A stretch of 64,000 nt of DNA from Cryptomeria japonica (GCF_030272615.1 NC_081406.1:248487218-248551217), one strand, 5' to 3'. Numbered from the stretch's first letter, positions 45,401-58,156 are shown. The notes: generated by a model from the sequence alone, not told the origin. A program made the numbers and translations.

Positions 45401-48066
45401 GTTTAAGGGATCTACTGAAATGATACAGAGGTAAAATATTTCTTGAGGTCATCCACCATCCTCTTGTAAGGCATTATTTTCTCATCTCTCATCTAATATA
45501 GGTCATTAATCTAGTTGATAATGAGTTGAGAATCTCCATAGATGTGTAATTCCACGATCTTCCACTCGATGGCCAACTTGATCCCATTTACCAAAGCTTC
45601 ATATTCTGCAATGTTGTTTGTGCAAGGGAAGAAAAGTTTGTAAGCTTTTGGAATTGAGTATTTCTGGGGAGTAATAAATAGTATCCCGACACCAGAACCA
45701 TGTTGAGTGAAAGACCCATCAAAGAAAATCTTCCATGATTGTTCAGTAAGGTGCATGATTGACTCATCTGGGAATTCTATATGCAGAGGTTGATCATCTT
45801 TCAGTGGAGCTTCGGTAAGTTGGTCTGCAATAACCTGTCCTTTGATGGCTATACGTTCCACATATTCAATGTCAAATTCTGTAAGGACCATGACCCATTT
45901 GGTCAGTCTTCCTATAAGCGTTGCTTTACTCAGAAGATACTTGAGTGGATCAATCTTGGCTACCAGCTTAATAGAGTGTGCCAACATATAATGCCTTAAT
46001 TTTTTTGATGCATAGACCAAAGCTAAGCATGCTCTCTCTATTATAGTATAATTCATTGCATATGACACCAATGTTTTGTTGATGTAATAGATAGCTCGTT
46101 CCTTTTTATTATCATCCTGTTGTGCCAGAAGTGCCCCCAGTGAAGTATCTATAGCTGATATGTACAAGATCAATGGCTTACCTTGAGTTAGTGGCATTAA
46201 TATGGGCAGATTAGAAAGATATTCTTTGATTTGTTGTAAATGTCATTCACAATCTTCATCCCAGTTGTATTGAATCCCTTTCCTTAATACCTTCATGAAG
46301 GGTTGAGCTTTGTTAGCTAGCTAAGATATAAAATGCCTTATGGACTAAAGAAAACCTTGTAGACTTCTCATCTAACTGATATTATTTGGTGGTGGCATTT
46401 CCATTATAGCTTGGACCTTTTTAGGGTCAAACTCAATTCCTTTTCTGGATATTATGTACCCAAGCAATTTTCCTAATGTTACCCCAAATGCAGATTTCTT
46501 TCGATTTAAGCGGAGCTTGAATCTTTCCATTCTATCTAGTATGAGGCCTAGCTCTTGAATGTGTGTAGATCTCTTCATAGTCTTTACCAAGGTGTCATCA
46601 ACATAATCTTCCATGTTTTTATACATCATATCATGGAAAATAGTGGTTACTGCTCTTTGGTAAGTTGCTCCTGTGTTCTTTAGACCAAATAGCATAACAT
46701 TCCAGTAGAAGGTTCCCCATGCACATATGAAAGTTGTCTTCTCTTGATCTTCAGGCACTATCTTGATCTAATTGTAACTAGAGAATCCATCCATTAATGA
46801 ATACATCTCATATCCAGCAGTCATATCTACTATCATGTCAATGTTGGGCAATGGAAAATCATCTTTTGGACATGCCTTGTTGAGGTCCTTGAAATCTGTG
46901 CAAACTCTAATAGATTTGTCTGCTTTTGATATAGGTACTATGTTGGATATCCATTCTGCGTAGTCTATAGCTCTGATAAATCCAGCTTTTAGCAATTTCT
47001 CTAGTTCAGCCTTGACTAGTAGTGCCACATGAGGATGTATCCTTCGAATTTTTTGTTTGATCGGTTTAACTCCTGGCATAATAGAGAGATGATGCATGAT
47101 GAGATCAGGGTCTATTCCTGGCATATCTGAGTATGTCCATGCAAAGTTGATCTTCTTTTCTAAAAACAGATTGTTGAAATCTTTTAACTCTTTTGTTGAC
47201 AGTGATTGAGCTAAATGAATGATATGCAGTATCTCTTGACTCCCAATGTTCATTGGCTGAGTTGGCTCGATCAATATGGAAGATCTCTCCTGGAAGTGAC
47301 TCAGCAGTATATCAAGTATCTCACCTTCAGGCACCTTAGAGAGGTTTTCACCCTTAGGTTCATCCTTTATTTTCTCTTTTTTAGAGCCTGACACCACCAC
47401 AATGTGGTTTTCACAATCAAATCTTTTATTCTTATTTTTCTTGTTTTTGCGACTAAGATACTTGATATCCACTTCACTCATGTTTTCATTTTGTTCGCTA
47501 GTGGAAGAGTACATGGGTTCAACTGCATTGAGATAGTAGGCTAGTGCATAATCATTAGCAAAAGTAGGTACATTGAAGGGTTGATTATAAAGGGTGCAAT
47601 CGATCAGTTTTGGATGCATTAAGGATAAGGTTGGAATAGGCTCAAGGGAGTTCACAGTACTATCATCATTGTTTTGGACTAAACAATCGAGTTCCAAAAG
47701 ACTACCTTGCATATGTGTCTCGAGACCAGGAAGAGTTACAACACGATTATCACCATTCATGTTAGTATTTATTGGACCCAATCCAACCGACCTACTTCTA
47801 CCGTCGTCACCTACTTTAAACTGGGCTACATACTGTGGTATAACAGTAGACAGTATTTCATCATTCATGACAGAGTAGTCATAATGCGTTGTTGAATAGT
47901 TGTGGTCATAGATAGAGCTCTTGTCTGAGTCATCAAAGTCATAGGATGAAGTTGCTGACTCATCTTCAAGTGGTTTAGTGAAGGCATATATAGTATCAAC
48001 ACCCACATCCTTGATACTGCAAGTTCCTTCATGATTTGGTTCATTGATTTCTTGCATTTGACACAC
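45401..48066 (-). pseudogene. Gypsy-Tat reverse transcriptase and dual RNase H
   Basis: From the acidic linker beyond 47000, the RT proper has VKAELEKLLKAGFIR, RVCTDFKDLNKACPKDDFPL and MEDYVDDTLVKT (YVDD at about 46600). The first RNase H (retroviral type) follows at 46197-45780 with AIDTSLGALLAQQDD and ERACLALVYASKKLRHY. A second RNase H follows at about 45735-45511 with FFDGSFTQHGSGVGI, NNIAEYEALVNGI and YGDSQLIIN, which keeps the D-E-D catalytic residues of archaeal/plant-type RNase HI. Its presence places the element in the Tat lineage. Interruptions are a TAG after GFSSYN (about 46768) and stops in the RT-RNase H connection near 46240-46370. Confidence 0.92.
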
Positions 48067-50199
48067 TTGTGGACATGAATTTGACGGTTCTGTTAATCCC
48101 TGACGTCTGTTCCATTCAGCTTCTTCTGGACTGATGACTAGTTCTCTTGCTCTAGCTTCTAGTTCTTCTTGTGTGGTTTCGTACTTGATTTGTCCTATCT
48201 CATTAGGATGATTGGTAGGTGAAGGACTTGCTTGTGTCCTTTCTTTCTTCAGCTGTCAGTCATAGTCTTCTTGTCATTTTAATCTGATTTCTTCTATTTC
48301 CTTTTGCATTCTTAGGCATATCAGCTCTTGTGCATCATCTACGGTATCCCTGAGTTCTTCAAGTGTTTTTGTAGTAGATGTATCTGAGATGTGATTTGGA
48401 CCCCATTCATACTCATTTGAGTCAGTTTCTGAGTCATCTACTTGTTGTCTGCTAGTATATGTGACCGGAATGTTCAACAGTGCAAACAATTCTCTGATTT
48501 TGTATATTTCGTCTCTCATATCCTCTGGGGTGTCTACTTCATATGGTATCATAGTTGATATAACTGGAACTTGATTACCATCTGTTTCCTCTCCCTGGGT
48601 GGGCAATTCTTTTTGTTCACCATCACATTCCTCCTGAGTTTGTTGAGTGTCAATTTCTTGTGTTGTTAAAGGTAGTACCTTTTTCTTCCTTTTACGTTGA
48701 TGGTGAGATGTGTGCTTCTGATCTGATGACTTTCTTGGATCATATCCCAGTCCATCTTTATCATTGGCCGACTTAGTTTTTAATTGAATAGGTTCAAAAA
48801 TACCTTTTTGACATTTGCCAAGAGGACCAGTACCTGAATATCCCATGCGTTGAAGCATCATACAGCCTAGACCATATTGTGTTGGAGAAATCTCACAATG
48901 TCGTATTTCTTTATTTGCACTATCTTCTTTGAAGAGCAATTTAAGGACATCATCCCCTTCTATTTTGCCTACAAGAGAAGTAGAGGACTATATAAAGGTT
49001 CCATCATAAATGACTTTTGGAGTTGAAGTTTGTGGCCTCATGCCCTCTGATGGTTTTCCTGATTGTCTTGGTGATAGAGGAAGAGGCGTTAGTGAGAGTA
49101 TAGGCTCTATCTTGTAACCATCCATGCCAATGTTTGTGATTCTTAGTTTCTTTTCCAAATCTTTCAACAAAGATTCCGAACTTTTAGCTGCAGAAGTTAC
49201 TCTATTATTAGGAACAAAAGCATCAACACCCTGTGTTAATGCATTGCAGGTATAGCCTGTATCGGCAGGAATACTGAATTCAACTCCATTATAGGGAAAT
49301 TTTAGGCATTGATGATATGTAGATGGTACTGCTTTCATTTCATGAATCCATGGCCTACCCAGTAAGATTTGTATGAAAGATGAAGATCTAGGACTTGAAA
49401 AATGACATCTCTCTCCACAGGTCCTACTTTGATTGGAAATGATACCAGTCCCTTAGAAGTTCTTTCCTCTTCATCATAAGCCTTGATTGTTATCTTCTTT
49501 GTTGGATCAATAACATTTTTAGAGAATCCCAGCTGTGTTAATAGACCGTAAGTACAAATATTCAACCCAGCACCTCCATCTATCAAAACATGTTTAACGC
49601 GGTGTTTATGGATCATGGCTTCAATGTGCAATGGCTGGTTATGTGGGTGACTCAGTGAATTATCATCTTCTTTAGAGAATGTGAGATAATGAGGTGAAGT
49701 TAGGTGACCTACCATAGATTGAAACCGATCTACGTCCAAATCTTTAGGGACACTGGTGGTAAGTAGAGCCTTGTCTAGGACCTCTTTATGAGGAGAAGAG
49801 ATCTTAAGCAGTTCTAAAATGGAGATTTGAGAATTGGTTCTCTTCAATTGTTCGACAATGCTATAACTAGGGGAAGACGATGAAGCTGGTTGTTTCGATT
49901 TAGCCATGATTGTGTCTGTTTGTCTATTTGGCAATTTTGATGTTGTTTGATCAAAAGTTGGGGGACTAGATCCTGGGAGAGAAATCTTCCTTTGAGCACG
50001 AGTCACGACATTAACAGTCAGTGTTTGACTTTGATGATCCTGGACTATGATCACATTGCAATATTCAGGTTGAACAGATTCAATCATGTTGATCACATTA
50101 TCATTGTTAGTGTAAGTATAATTGACTCTAGCTCCTCCCTTGGATTTTGAGGAATCTCCTTGTTCATAAGTGGGTAAGGGATCTTTAAAGGCCTTATGA
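48067..50199 (-). pseudogene. Gypsy-Tat protease region with G-patch
   Basis: An aspartic protease fold is indicated by HVLIDGGAGLNICTYGLLTQLG (about 49595-49530), with DGG in place of the usual D-S/T-G. The typical follow-on ILLGRPWIHEMKAVPST lies across the frame change near 49335. After this comes YGLGCMMLQRMGYSGTGPLG then FEPIQL (48879-48790), which has the Gly spacing of a G-patch RNA-binding domain, as also attached to proteases in some animal retroviruses. A Lys/Arg-rich segment (HHQRKRKKKVLP) and an acidic linker lead to RT. Damage: TAG near 48988 and a small frameshift near 49335. Confidence 0.8.
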
Positions 50200-51803
50200 T
50201 CAGCATTGGTTGTGTGATTTCCAACAACGATCTTGCCTGCGTCAATGAGATCTTGGATTTCATGTCGGAGTTTCATGTAGTGGTTTATGTTGTGTCCCTT
50301 GTTCCGATGGTAGTCACAGTACTCGTTTTCTCTCCACCATTTGGGTCTAATTTTTGGGTCATATGGTCAGGAATTGTCTAGAAATGTTATCAAATTATTT
50401 GTGAATAAAGTTTTAAAAGTCAATTCATATGACTCATCTAGAGGAGTAAACTCATGCTTAGGCTTTGAGACCCAAGGTTTGTCTTTAAACCACTCTCTTG
50501 TTTTCTTGGGGGAATTCTCTATTGTAGTTTCAACTGCCTTGAGTGCTTGTGTGCCACTGGCCAAGTTAAATATTGTGGATTTTGTTTTTGCTCAGACAGT
50601 ATCTACCACTCCATCACTAATGACGTTCTTGTTGCTTTCTTTGCCATATTTCCAGTATTTACTCTTTTCTTTAGAGCTAGAACCTTGCAATGTTTCTTTC
50701 CAAAGTGATATATCTCCCTTTTTGATAAGCACGTCTTCCATTCTGAGGGCGTTCCCTACCATTTTGTTGAATGAAGGGTGTACTTGCACCTGGACACTAT
50801 ATTTCAATTTAGGGACTAAGTTGTTGATGAAGATATCCATTTTCTCAAGATCTGGGATAGTCCATGAATATCTAGAGAACATCTTTCTCCATCGTTGGAG
50901 GAAAGTGAGAAAGGGTTCTCCTGTCTTTTGTCTGGTATTGCAAAGCTCTATCATAGTGACTAGGTGATGAATGTTGTATAAGTATTGTTGTAAAAATAGC
51001 TGGATTAGTTCTTCAAATGTTTTTATTCCTTTGGGTAGGCTTGTGAACTATTCCATTGCTTGACCCCCTAAACTCCTTGGGAAAAGGCGCATGAGGCATG
51101 TTTGATCATGCATAAAATCCATACAAGCGAAACAAAACTCTCTAAAATGATCTTGAGGATCTAAGGTACCATCATACTTGTCAAATTTTGGGATCTCAAC
51201 TCGTGAAGGAAATGGAGACATGTAAAGGTTTTTGTCAAATGGGAATGGGCATATTGTGTCGAAAGAATATTGTTTTGGCATTTTATCTTTGTTTTCTATT
51301 CTTGTCACTGTAGTTTGTAATGCTTGCATTTGTTTGCTCATTTTTCCCCATGGTGTCTCTTCCTCTTTAGCAATGAGGGCCTCCACATTATAACTAGTAG
51401 GGAGTTTCGCACCTTGTTTTGCTAATTCTAGGAAATAGTCTTCTTTTTCCCTAGGCATGATGACCTTCATTATTTTCTAGAATTCTTTATCATTCTGACA
51501 TCTATGTACTTCATCCTTAGGAGGTTCAAGAATCTCAGATTCAGTTGATGAATCATTGTCAGTGGCATGATTGCTGAAATCTTCATGAGTGTTTCATTTA
51601 CTAGCTTCTCTTTCTTGCCTTTCTCTAGACATAGAGGGAGATAAGGGTTGACCAAAGATTGGTATATTGTAAACTGGTATCTGTGACGAGGATGGTTTAT
51701 TGCAAAAGGGGTTTTCTTTGAAGAATGGATTGTCTTTAGTTGAAAAGGGTGTCTCTTTTTCTTTGTCTCTTTTTCTGTGAGAGCTCTTGGTTTGAGCAGG
51801 CAT
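50200..51803 (-). pseudogene. Gypsy-Tat gag
   Basis: Starts MPAQTKSSHRKRDKEKETPF at 51803. The capsid-type region has PSRVEIPKFDKYDGTLDPQD then FREFCFACMDFM and LMRLFPRSLGGQA, the common Ty3/gypsy gag core, followed by FLTFLQRWRKMFSR. A zinc-binding motif typical of Tat elements lies at about 50310-50260 (CDYHRNKGHNINHYMKLR), with Tyr where the last Cys is expected. Frameshifts or stops lie near 51595, 51475, 51045, 50590 and 50367; several stops are TAG. Confidence 0.88.
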
Positions 51804-52129
51804 TTCTAACCGATAGGACCAAGAGCAAGATGTGTTGCAAAAGTCAAGATCAAATTGTAGCTAGTAGTTCGTTTAACATAGTAATTAGGAGAAGTAACTT
51901 AAGATCTAGTCTAGTTTCAGGAATGATCTATCTTGTGTAAGACGTTATCCAAGTTGACTTAGGTTTGATAAAATGTTTGTTTGAACTAGCTGAGAAATGA
52001 TCGACAAAATCATGCAACGCAACTACAGAGGTACACTATCAAGGTTGTTTATTCTTATGAGGATGATAACCAGGTTTAGACTCACTGTAGACTATTTTGG
52101 ACAGGTTTAGCTGTTCTGGACTGGCAAAA

Positions 52130-52440
52130 TCAGAGACTCGTATGACATAATTTCTGAGACCATACGACAATTCAACAAGTTCAGGACAACAACAATTTTG
52201 TTTCGTACGAGTTGCTGCCTAGCATCGTACGACAAATGGGTAAGTCCCGGATGATAAATGATTCTATTTGGTTCTGTTTTGTACGATACAGGATTTATCT
52301 TAAATGATAGACTATTTGGTTTCATACAACGCAATATGGGACTCAGGATGACAATTCAGTATACTCATATGACATAGGATATGGTGTAGGACGACAATTT
52401 ACCAAACTCGTACGACTGTTCACAGAGCAAAGACTAAAAT
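52130..52440. repeat. TCGTACGA-type palindrome cluster, leader copy 1
   Basis: About ten degenerate copies at intervals of roughly 20-45 bp, including CTCGTATGAC (52137), CATACGAC (52162), TTCGTACGAG (52202), ATCGTACGAC (52224), TTGTACGATA (52281) and CTCGTACGAC (52416). Confidence 0.75.
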
Positions 52441-53624
52441 TTTTGAGTTTTTTAATGGCTGAGTAGGATAACTGAGTATAACCAATTCTGGGATGGACTA
52501 ATTTCTAACCAGGATGGACTAGTTTGTGACACAGATAGTTTATCACTAAGTTTTTTGATATTGTTTGATTTGTTTTCTCTAGTTTCAGTATTTCATTTAT
52601 AGTTTTAGGGATGAAAACACAGAAAGCACACAAGATATGTAATATTTCAAGCACAACACGCTAACCCTATGGAAGTTAGCTTAGAGAAGAAAACCTTTGC
52701 TTGCTGACTTAGGTAAACACCGAATAGCTAATCAGAATATGACCGCTGAGTCTCATACAATGGATTCTCAATGTCGTATTAGCCAACTCCAAACGCTAAT
52801 GAGGGCACGATATGGCAAGTGTCTTGGAAGAGTTACTATCTCTCTTGCACAAAGATTATCAACCTTTCGAAGGTGAATCAGGTAGCTTCTATTTTATAGT
52901 TCTTAGTCAGGAACTCCGTTTGAAATTACCCCTTGAAGTCACACAAGCATGATTGAGGCCTATAGCCCAACAAGATACCGAAACAAGTTGTAGTCACATA
53001 AACGTGATTGAGACCACGAGGCCCTACAAAATGCTCAATATGAGAGATCTCAAAGAGAAAACTCAAATAATCCCATCCTCTAAGACTTTAATCATCAAAG
53101 ACCTATTTATTATAGTGAGTTGGAATGCTCAGGTCCAGCTGTACTCACTTGGGTCATTCTCATAGGGTGATTACTTTTTCCCACTGTGATAGGCCCGCTA
53201 AAGGTACACAAATCTCAAAACATAGAAAAAAGCTTTGAGGGTCTAGATTTCTGATTGTCTATAAAAGAAAAGAGCATACTCTCCTACCTCTTAGATTTTT
53301 CTGAAAACACAAAAGACGGATTTGTTCTTTAACCAGATAGCAATTTAAGTGCCTAAAAAAGATGGATTTAAAAACATACACTATGTTTGGTTGATTCTCT
53401 TTAGGCAACCTGCAAAAACAACACATCAGTAGTCATGTTGTTTTCATTCTTTAACAGGCATATGTTTGATCGATATATTCTTTGACAAGAGTTCTGCAAG
53501 AAACTGGTTAGGCTGTAAAAATATCAGGTAGACAGAAGACAATCCAGGGTCATCATTAGCATCATCAAAATTTAAGCAAAAAATCCTGAAAGGTAATCTA
53601 TTTTTAATCCATCAGAAAACAGAA

Positions 53625-53865
53625 TCATATGACAATATTCATAAAACAAAACGACAGAATAGTTTTATCGTACGAGTTAGAAACCAGCACAGAACAACAA
53701 AAAGATAGCATAAGCAGTTTGTCGTACGAGTCAGGAATCAACATAGAATGACAAACTATAAGAAAATCAGTATGTCGTACGACTCCATATTCCGATTCGT
53801 ATGACAATGTAAAGGATATGATCTTGTTTCGTATGATATTTTGTAGAGGTTGTACGGATGAAACC
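53625..53865. repeat. TCGTACGA-type palindrome cluster, leader copy 2
   Basis: Three exact TCGTACGA cores at 53668, 53722 and 53775 spaced 53-54 bp apart, as part of an imperfect tandem repeat (TCGTACGAGT(T/C)AG(A/G)AA...). Variants follow at about 53798, 53828 and 53850. Confidence 0.8.
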
Positions 53866-53909
53866 TGTAGGATAAAAAAATGATTTTGAGGCCGAAAAAG
53901 TAGCTTTCT

Positions 53910-53931
53910 ACCCCACAGTGGGCGCCAAAAA
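53910..53931 (-). other. Gypsy-Tat primer-binding site
   Basis: The minus strand reads TTTTTGGCGCCCACTGTGGG right after the 5' LTR. TGGCGCC at this place is the usual tRNA-complementary start in plant gypsy elements. Confidence 0.82.
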
Positions 53932-54972
53932 TGTGTGTGTGAAAAGTTGAATGAGAACCTGTATTTGCAAGACACAACACTTCAATCAAGTCATTACATG
54001 CATGGTTAATTAGATATAATCAATGAATAAAAAACCATAACAAATCGACCCATTGCCTTCTAAAAGATGTGAGTATAAGTTTGCTCTCAGATTATAAGCA
54101 ATACTAGTGACTAGACAACATCAAGATGAAGGATTTTAATCTATATGAACATGATGAATGCTAGATGGATGCAATATTAATCTAACAAGATTTTTGCAAT
54201 ATTAAGCTAAATGATTTAATCAATATGAAACAATTAACATGCAATATATCAATGAGTCTAGAGCAAAAATAGCATAATAACAATATATTCTCCAGCCTCC
54301 TCTGAATGAGAGATGAGAGCCTGAATTTATAGAAAATTCAGAAAGAAACCAAAGGCTAAGATTAAATGATGATGAGCAGTCAAGATTTTCCAAGAGGAAG
54401 CACAATCCAGGTGAATTGATGTGATTGGATGCTTTTCTCATTTTTTAAAGGAAATTGAACTAAAATTAAAATTAAATGAGAACAAACTGATTTATTCTCT
54501 ACTTCATTCAATTTTAATATTTAATTGTTTTAATTGCTTTCTCTGAGATTATTTATCAATTTTTAATTTGTTTTTCAAGATTATCTCCAATTGATTTCTT
54601 TTCTCAAATTTTTAATTCTTTCTTGGTCAATTAATTCCTTTTTTTGATTTATTTCCATTTTTGAAGATTTCTGCTCAATTAAAATTAATTCCTCAAAATG
54701 ATTTAATGGCAAACTAATTTATTTAATTAAATATGCAAAATATATTTAATAAAATAAATAAGATAATTGTTTAAAATGATTTTCTTGGAATGATTTAATT
54801 AATTAAATAAATATTTAATTAATATTGGTTGATTAATTTTCCATGTGACATTTGATGATTTAAAGAATTAATTGTGTGCTCAAGATTTACTTAATTGCCT
54901 CTGGTTAGGACCTTGGTGATGTTGTCAAGATTAGGAGCTCATGGTTTAGATAACCATTTTTAGGGTATTACA
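53932..54972 (-). repeat. Gypsy-Tat 5' LTR
   Basis: 1041 bp, about 95 percent alike to 37677-38826 by eye apart from the ~110-bp local duplication in the other copy. The start is a TG run of five repeats against four in the left LTR. Confidence 0.93.
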
Positions 54973-56418
54973 GGACTAGATAGAGAAGAATGCAACATGG
55001 TCCTTGGTACCTAGACCGAAACACAAGAATGTTATAGGTACCAAATGGGTCTTCAGGAATAAGCTGAATCAAGAAGGCACAATGGTAAGGAACAAGGCAA
55101 GACTTGTATGCAAAGGATATGCTCTAGAAGAAGGAAAAGACTATGGAGAAACGTTTGCCCCAATGGCTAGACTGGAATGTGTCTAAATGCTACTTGCATT
55201 TGTAGCATTCAAGGGATTTAAGGTATACCAGATGGATGTGAGTCTTCCTTCTTGAATGGAATCCTGGAGGAAGAAGTGTATATTGAGAAACCAGATGGGT
55301 TTACTTTGTTAGAAGATAGTGACATGGTGTGCAAATTACACAAGGCCCTGTATGGATTGAAACAGGCACCAAGGGCATGGTACAAATGGTTACACTCTCA
55401 TCTTGTGAAGATAGGGTTTCAGAGAACAAGTGAGGACAAAAACATCTACTTGAAATCTGAAGGTGGTTAGATTTTGATATGTAAAGTATTTGTTGATGAT
55501 ATAATCTTTGATGGAGATGATGATATGATTCATGCATTTACAGATGAGATGAAAAAGGAGTTTGAGATGTCTCTGATTGGAGAGAAATTTTTTCATTGGT
55601 CTACAGATTCAGCAGATGAAAGAGGGTATCTTCATTACCTAGTCCAAGTATATCAAAGAGGTATTGAAGACCTTTGGCATGGAGGAGAGAAAATCAGTTG
55701 GAAACTAACAAAGGAGGATGATACAATGTTGGTGGATGAGAAGGAGTACCGGTCAATGATCGGTAAGTTGCACTATGTGGTGCACAACAGATCGGATATT
55801 GCTCATGCAATGGGCATAGTGGCCCGCTTTCAAAAGAGTCCAAGAGAATCCCACTTGGTAGTGGTAAAGAGGATTCTTAGATACCTGAAAGGGACAGTTG
55901 ATTATGGATTGTGGTATCCATAGAATGGCAACTTTGATCTCAAAGTGTTTACCGATGCAAATTGGGTAGGTAATGTGGACGACCCGAAGAGCACAACTGG
56001 TGGAGTGCTCTTCCTTGGTGGAAGACTAGTCTCATGGAAAAGCAAGAAGCAGAGCTGTATTTCCCAGTCTATAGCTAAAGCAAAGTATGTGGCAGCATTT
56101 ATGAACTGTACTCAGGCAATCTGGATGAAGCATGTACTGAATGGCTTCAATGTGATTATATCTGAACCGATGAGTATATTTTGTGATAATACCAGTGTAA
56201 TAAATATTTCCAAAAATCCGGTATTGCATTCTAGGACCAAGCATATTGAGCTTAAGTATCATTTCTTGAGAGAGAAGGTTCAAACTAAAGAGGTGGTGTT
56301 AGAACATGTTTCCAGTAAGGAGTAGCTAGTAGGCATATTCACTAAGCCCTTACTGAAGACTACATTTACCTATTCAAGAGGTGCATTAGGGGTTCTGCCC
56401 CTTCATGAAGTAAATTAA
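54973..56418 (+). pseudogene. Copia-3 reverse transcriptase and RNase H (3' part of gag-pol)
   Basis: Continues Copia-3 pol after Gypsy-Tat. RT begins with [20 protein letters not shown] in its damaged frame and passes [13 protein letters not shown]. It shows [13 protein letters not shown] at about 55488 and goes on to RNase H with FTDANWVGNVDD and FCDNTSVINISKNPVL. The tail is VGIFTKPLL... and the stop is at 56416-56418. TAG or TAA stops interrupt at 55184, 55468, 55921 and 56323; one frameshift lies near 55245. Together with 35028-37676 this completes one copia polyprotein. Confidence 0.93.
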
Positions 56419-56548
56419 AGATGTGTGCTCCATATCAGTCAGGTACTACAGTTTCAGATCTTACAGGATTGATGTGTTGAAGGATGCTACTCCATAGGGG
56501 GAGCAACATAGTGGAGCCCGGAAGCTTGTGCCTCCACTTTGGCATTAT

Positions 56549-56565
56549 TGTCAAAGGGGGAGAAG
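56549..56565 (+). other. Copia-3 internal polypurine tract
   Basis: TGTCAAAGGGGGAGAAG, about 200 bp upstream of the terminal tract (CCAAAGGGGGAGAT, 56745-56758). Confidence 0.65.
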
Positions 56566-56744
56566 ATATATGTTTGAAGGTCAATATGCAAAGGGGAGAT
56601 GAAATAAGTGGTGTGAGAAGTGATTGAGAAAAGTGAACACTGACCAATCCAAGTGGTGGTGGTGATCTTTTAAGTTGAACTGATATATATTATTGAGAAT
56701 AGTGCAGATACTGAGCAATGATACACTGAGTATTTCCATCAATG

Positions 56745-56758
56745 CCAAAGGGGGAGAT
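56745..56758 (+). other. Copia-3 terminal polypurine tract
   Basis: CCAAAGGGGGAGAT abuts the 3' LTR start TGTTGGCATATG. Confidence 0.88.
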
Positions 56759-58156
56759 TGTTGGCATATGATGAAGCGGTGATAATGTATGTTGTCATTG
56801 ATGTCAATAAGTGTTCAAGAAGATGAACTGATATGAACTGGTATGAAGATCGGAAGTGGTTATGGTCAACCGAGATGGAGTGGACCGGTGTCGAGGTTCC
56901 CTAAGTGTGACTATCGGTTGGTAGTCTCAATTCAGCTCTAGGGTTACCAGTTTGGCTTGTGCGGTGCAACTGAGGATGTTTTTTGACCAGTTAATTAAGG
57001 AATAAGGATAAGGACTGAGATACCACGTCAGCTATATGCATGTGAAAGATTTCTTTGTGGTTCTTGCGCATGAAGATTGAATGCATTAAATGCCTACCTC
57101 AACAATGAGCATTTTTCTTAACGGTGTGGGAAGAGCGCGTGATGGGTTATTAATTTTCAAATGCGGTGAAGAATGGATGATGCAGAATGTCTTGAGATCT
57201 TTTTTAGATTGTTTCATTTTGTGTAATGTGTTTGGATGGTCAAGATTGAACCGATTGTAAGTGTAAACTTAAAATATTTAGGGTTTATGCTACCGATCTA
57301 GTTGTTGTCTATAAGGTCGATGAGTTTTGTTATTGCAGGTGTTGGAAAAAGTTGTATTTGTGTCCGTGTGTTGGAGATTTGATACTTGTCGAACCAGAGT
57401 GAGGAATCTGCAGAGTGTGATTGCAGAAGAGAGGAACTAAAAAGGATCTGCCCTAACAAGAAATGTTGTTATCAGATCAGTGTTTTACCTGTTGTCTTCT
57501 AACCATTTCAACAGAAGGTAAATCCCTTGATCGAGTAGCTTTAATAGGATTTGTTGTAAATCCTCTAACTAGGTGGCTCAAGGCCATTGAGTTATTTAAA
57601 TCCTCTAGCGATGTAACTCCTAACAGGGTTTCAACCTTTAACAGGGTATATATCCATCCCTTAACTGGGTGATCCCTAATAGGATCGGTTCCTAACAAGA
57701 CCTTAATTGTAAAGTCTTTAATCGGACTAGGCTCCTAACAGAGCAGACTTGAAAAGAGTTCACAAACATCTTGTGGGTATTCATTCCCACCGTGGTTTTT
57801 CCCATTTGGGTTTCCACATGAAAAAATTGTGTTATGGGTTGTGAGATTTTCATGCGATGATTGTGTGGTTCTGATTAAGTTAGATATACATGCATTGTTA
57901 AATGGTTGTGATATTATTGGTACAACTCATGCATGATTATATCAGTGAAGTAGTTATCAAGGTTTGAGATCTATTGAATGTTGTCTGAAGTATTTTTATT
58001 TAAACGGTATAGCTATGGTTAAGTTCAGTGGTGAAGATAACTGGTCAGTTGTGTTTTGATATGACAAAGTGTTGAAGTAGTTCTTTTGTGTGTATTAATT
58101 CACCTCCCCCACTCTTCGTACTGGTTAGGACCTTAGTAGTTCATCATTATTCATCA
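56759..58156 (+). repeat. Copia-3 3' LTR
   Basis: 1398 bp, homologous to 33555-34956. It has one telomere-type TTTAGGG fewer (about 57279) and the same module block at 57515-57760. Confidence 0.94.

Larger units (their letters stand above)
51804..53909 (-). other. Gypsy-Tat long 5' leader
   Basis: About 2.1 kb between the primer-binding site and gag, without a coding frame. It contains two clusters of TCGTACGA-type palindromes, listed separately. Long leaders are common in large Tat elements. Confidence 0.7.
37677..54972 (-). mobile_element. Gypsy-Tat: 17.3-kb Tat-type Ty3/gypsy element with an antisense PMD gene
   Basis: Two LTRs of 1150 and 1041 bp (starting with a TG run and GAAAAG, ending GGGTATTACA) enclose a minus-strand gag-pol. 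The 5' LTR is the right copy, followed on the minus strand by a TGGCGCCCACTGTGGGG primer-binding site. A polypurine tract abuts the left LTR. Flanks are GGACCTA on the left and GGACTA on the right, an imperfect target duplication in Copia-3 pol. Two consecutive RNase H domains, the second of the plant/archaeal type, are the hallmark of the Tat lineage. About 5 kb between integrase and the 3' LTR holds a gene on the opposite strand. Confidence 0.94.
33555..58156 (+). mobile_element. Copia-3: full-length Ty1/copia element carrying Gypsy-Tat inside
   Basis: LTRs of about 1.4 kb (TGTTGGCATATG...TTATTCATCA) and a perfect 5-bp target duplication TGGTC. Primer-binding site and polypurine tracts are present. 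Its own length without the nested Gypsy-Tat element is about 7.3 kb. Pol is interrupted at 37676, in the stretch between integrase and RT, and resumes at 54973. Confidence 0.95.
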
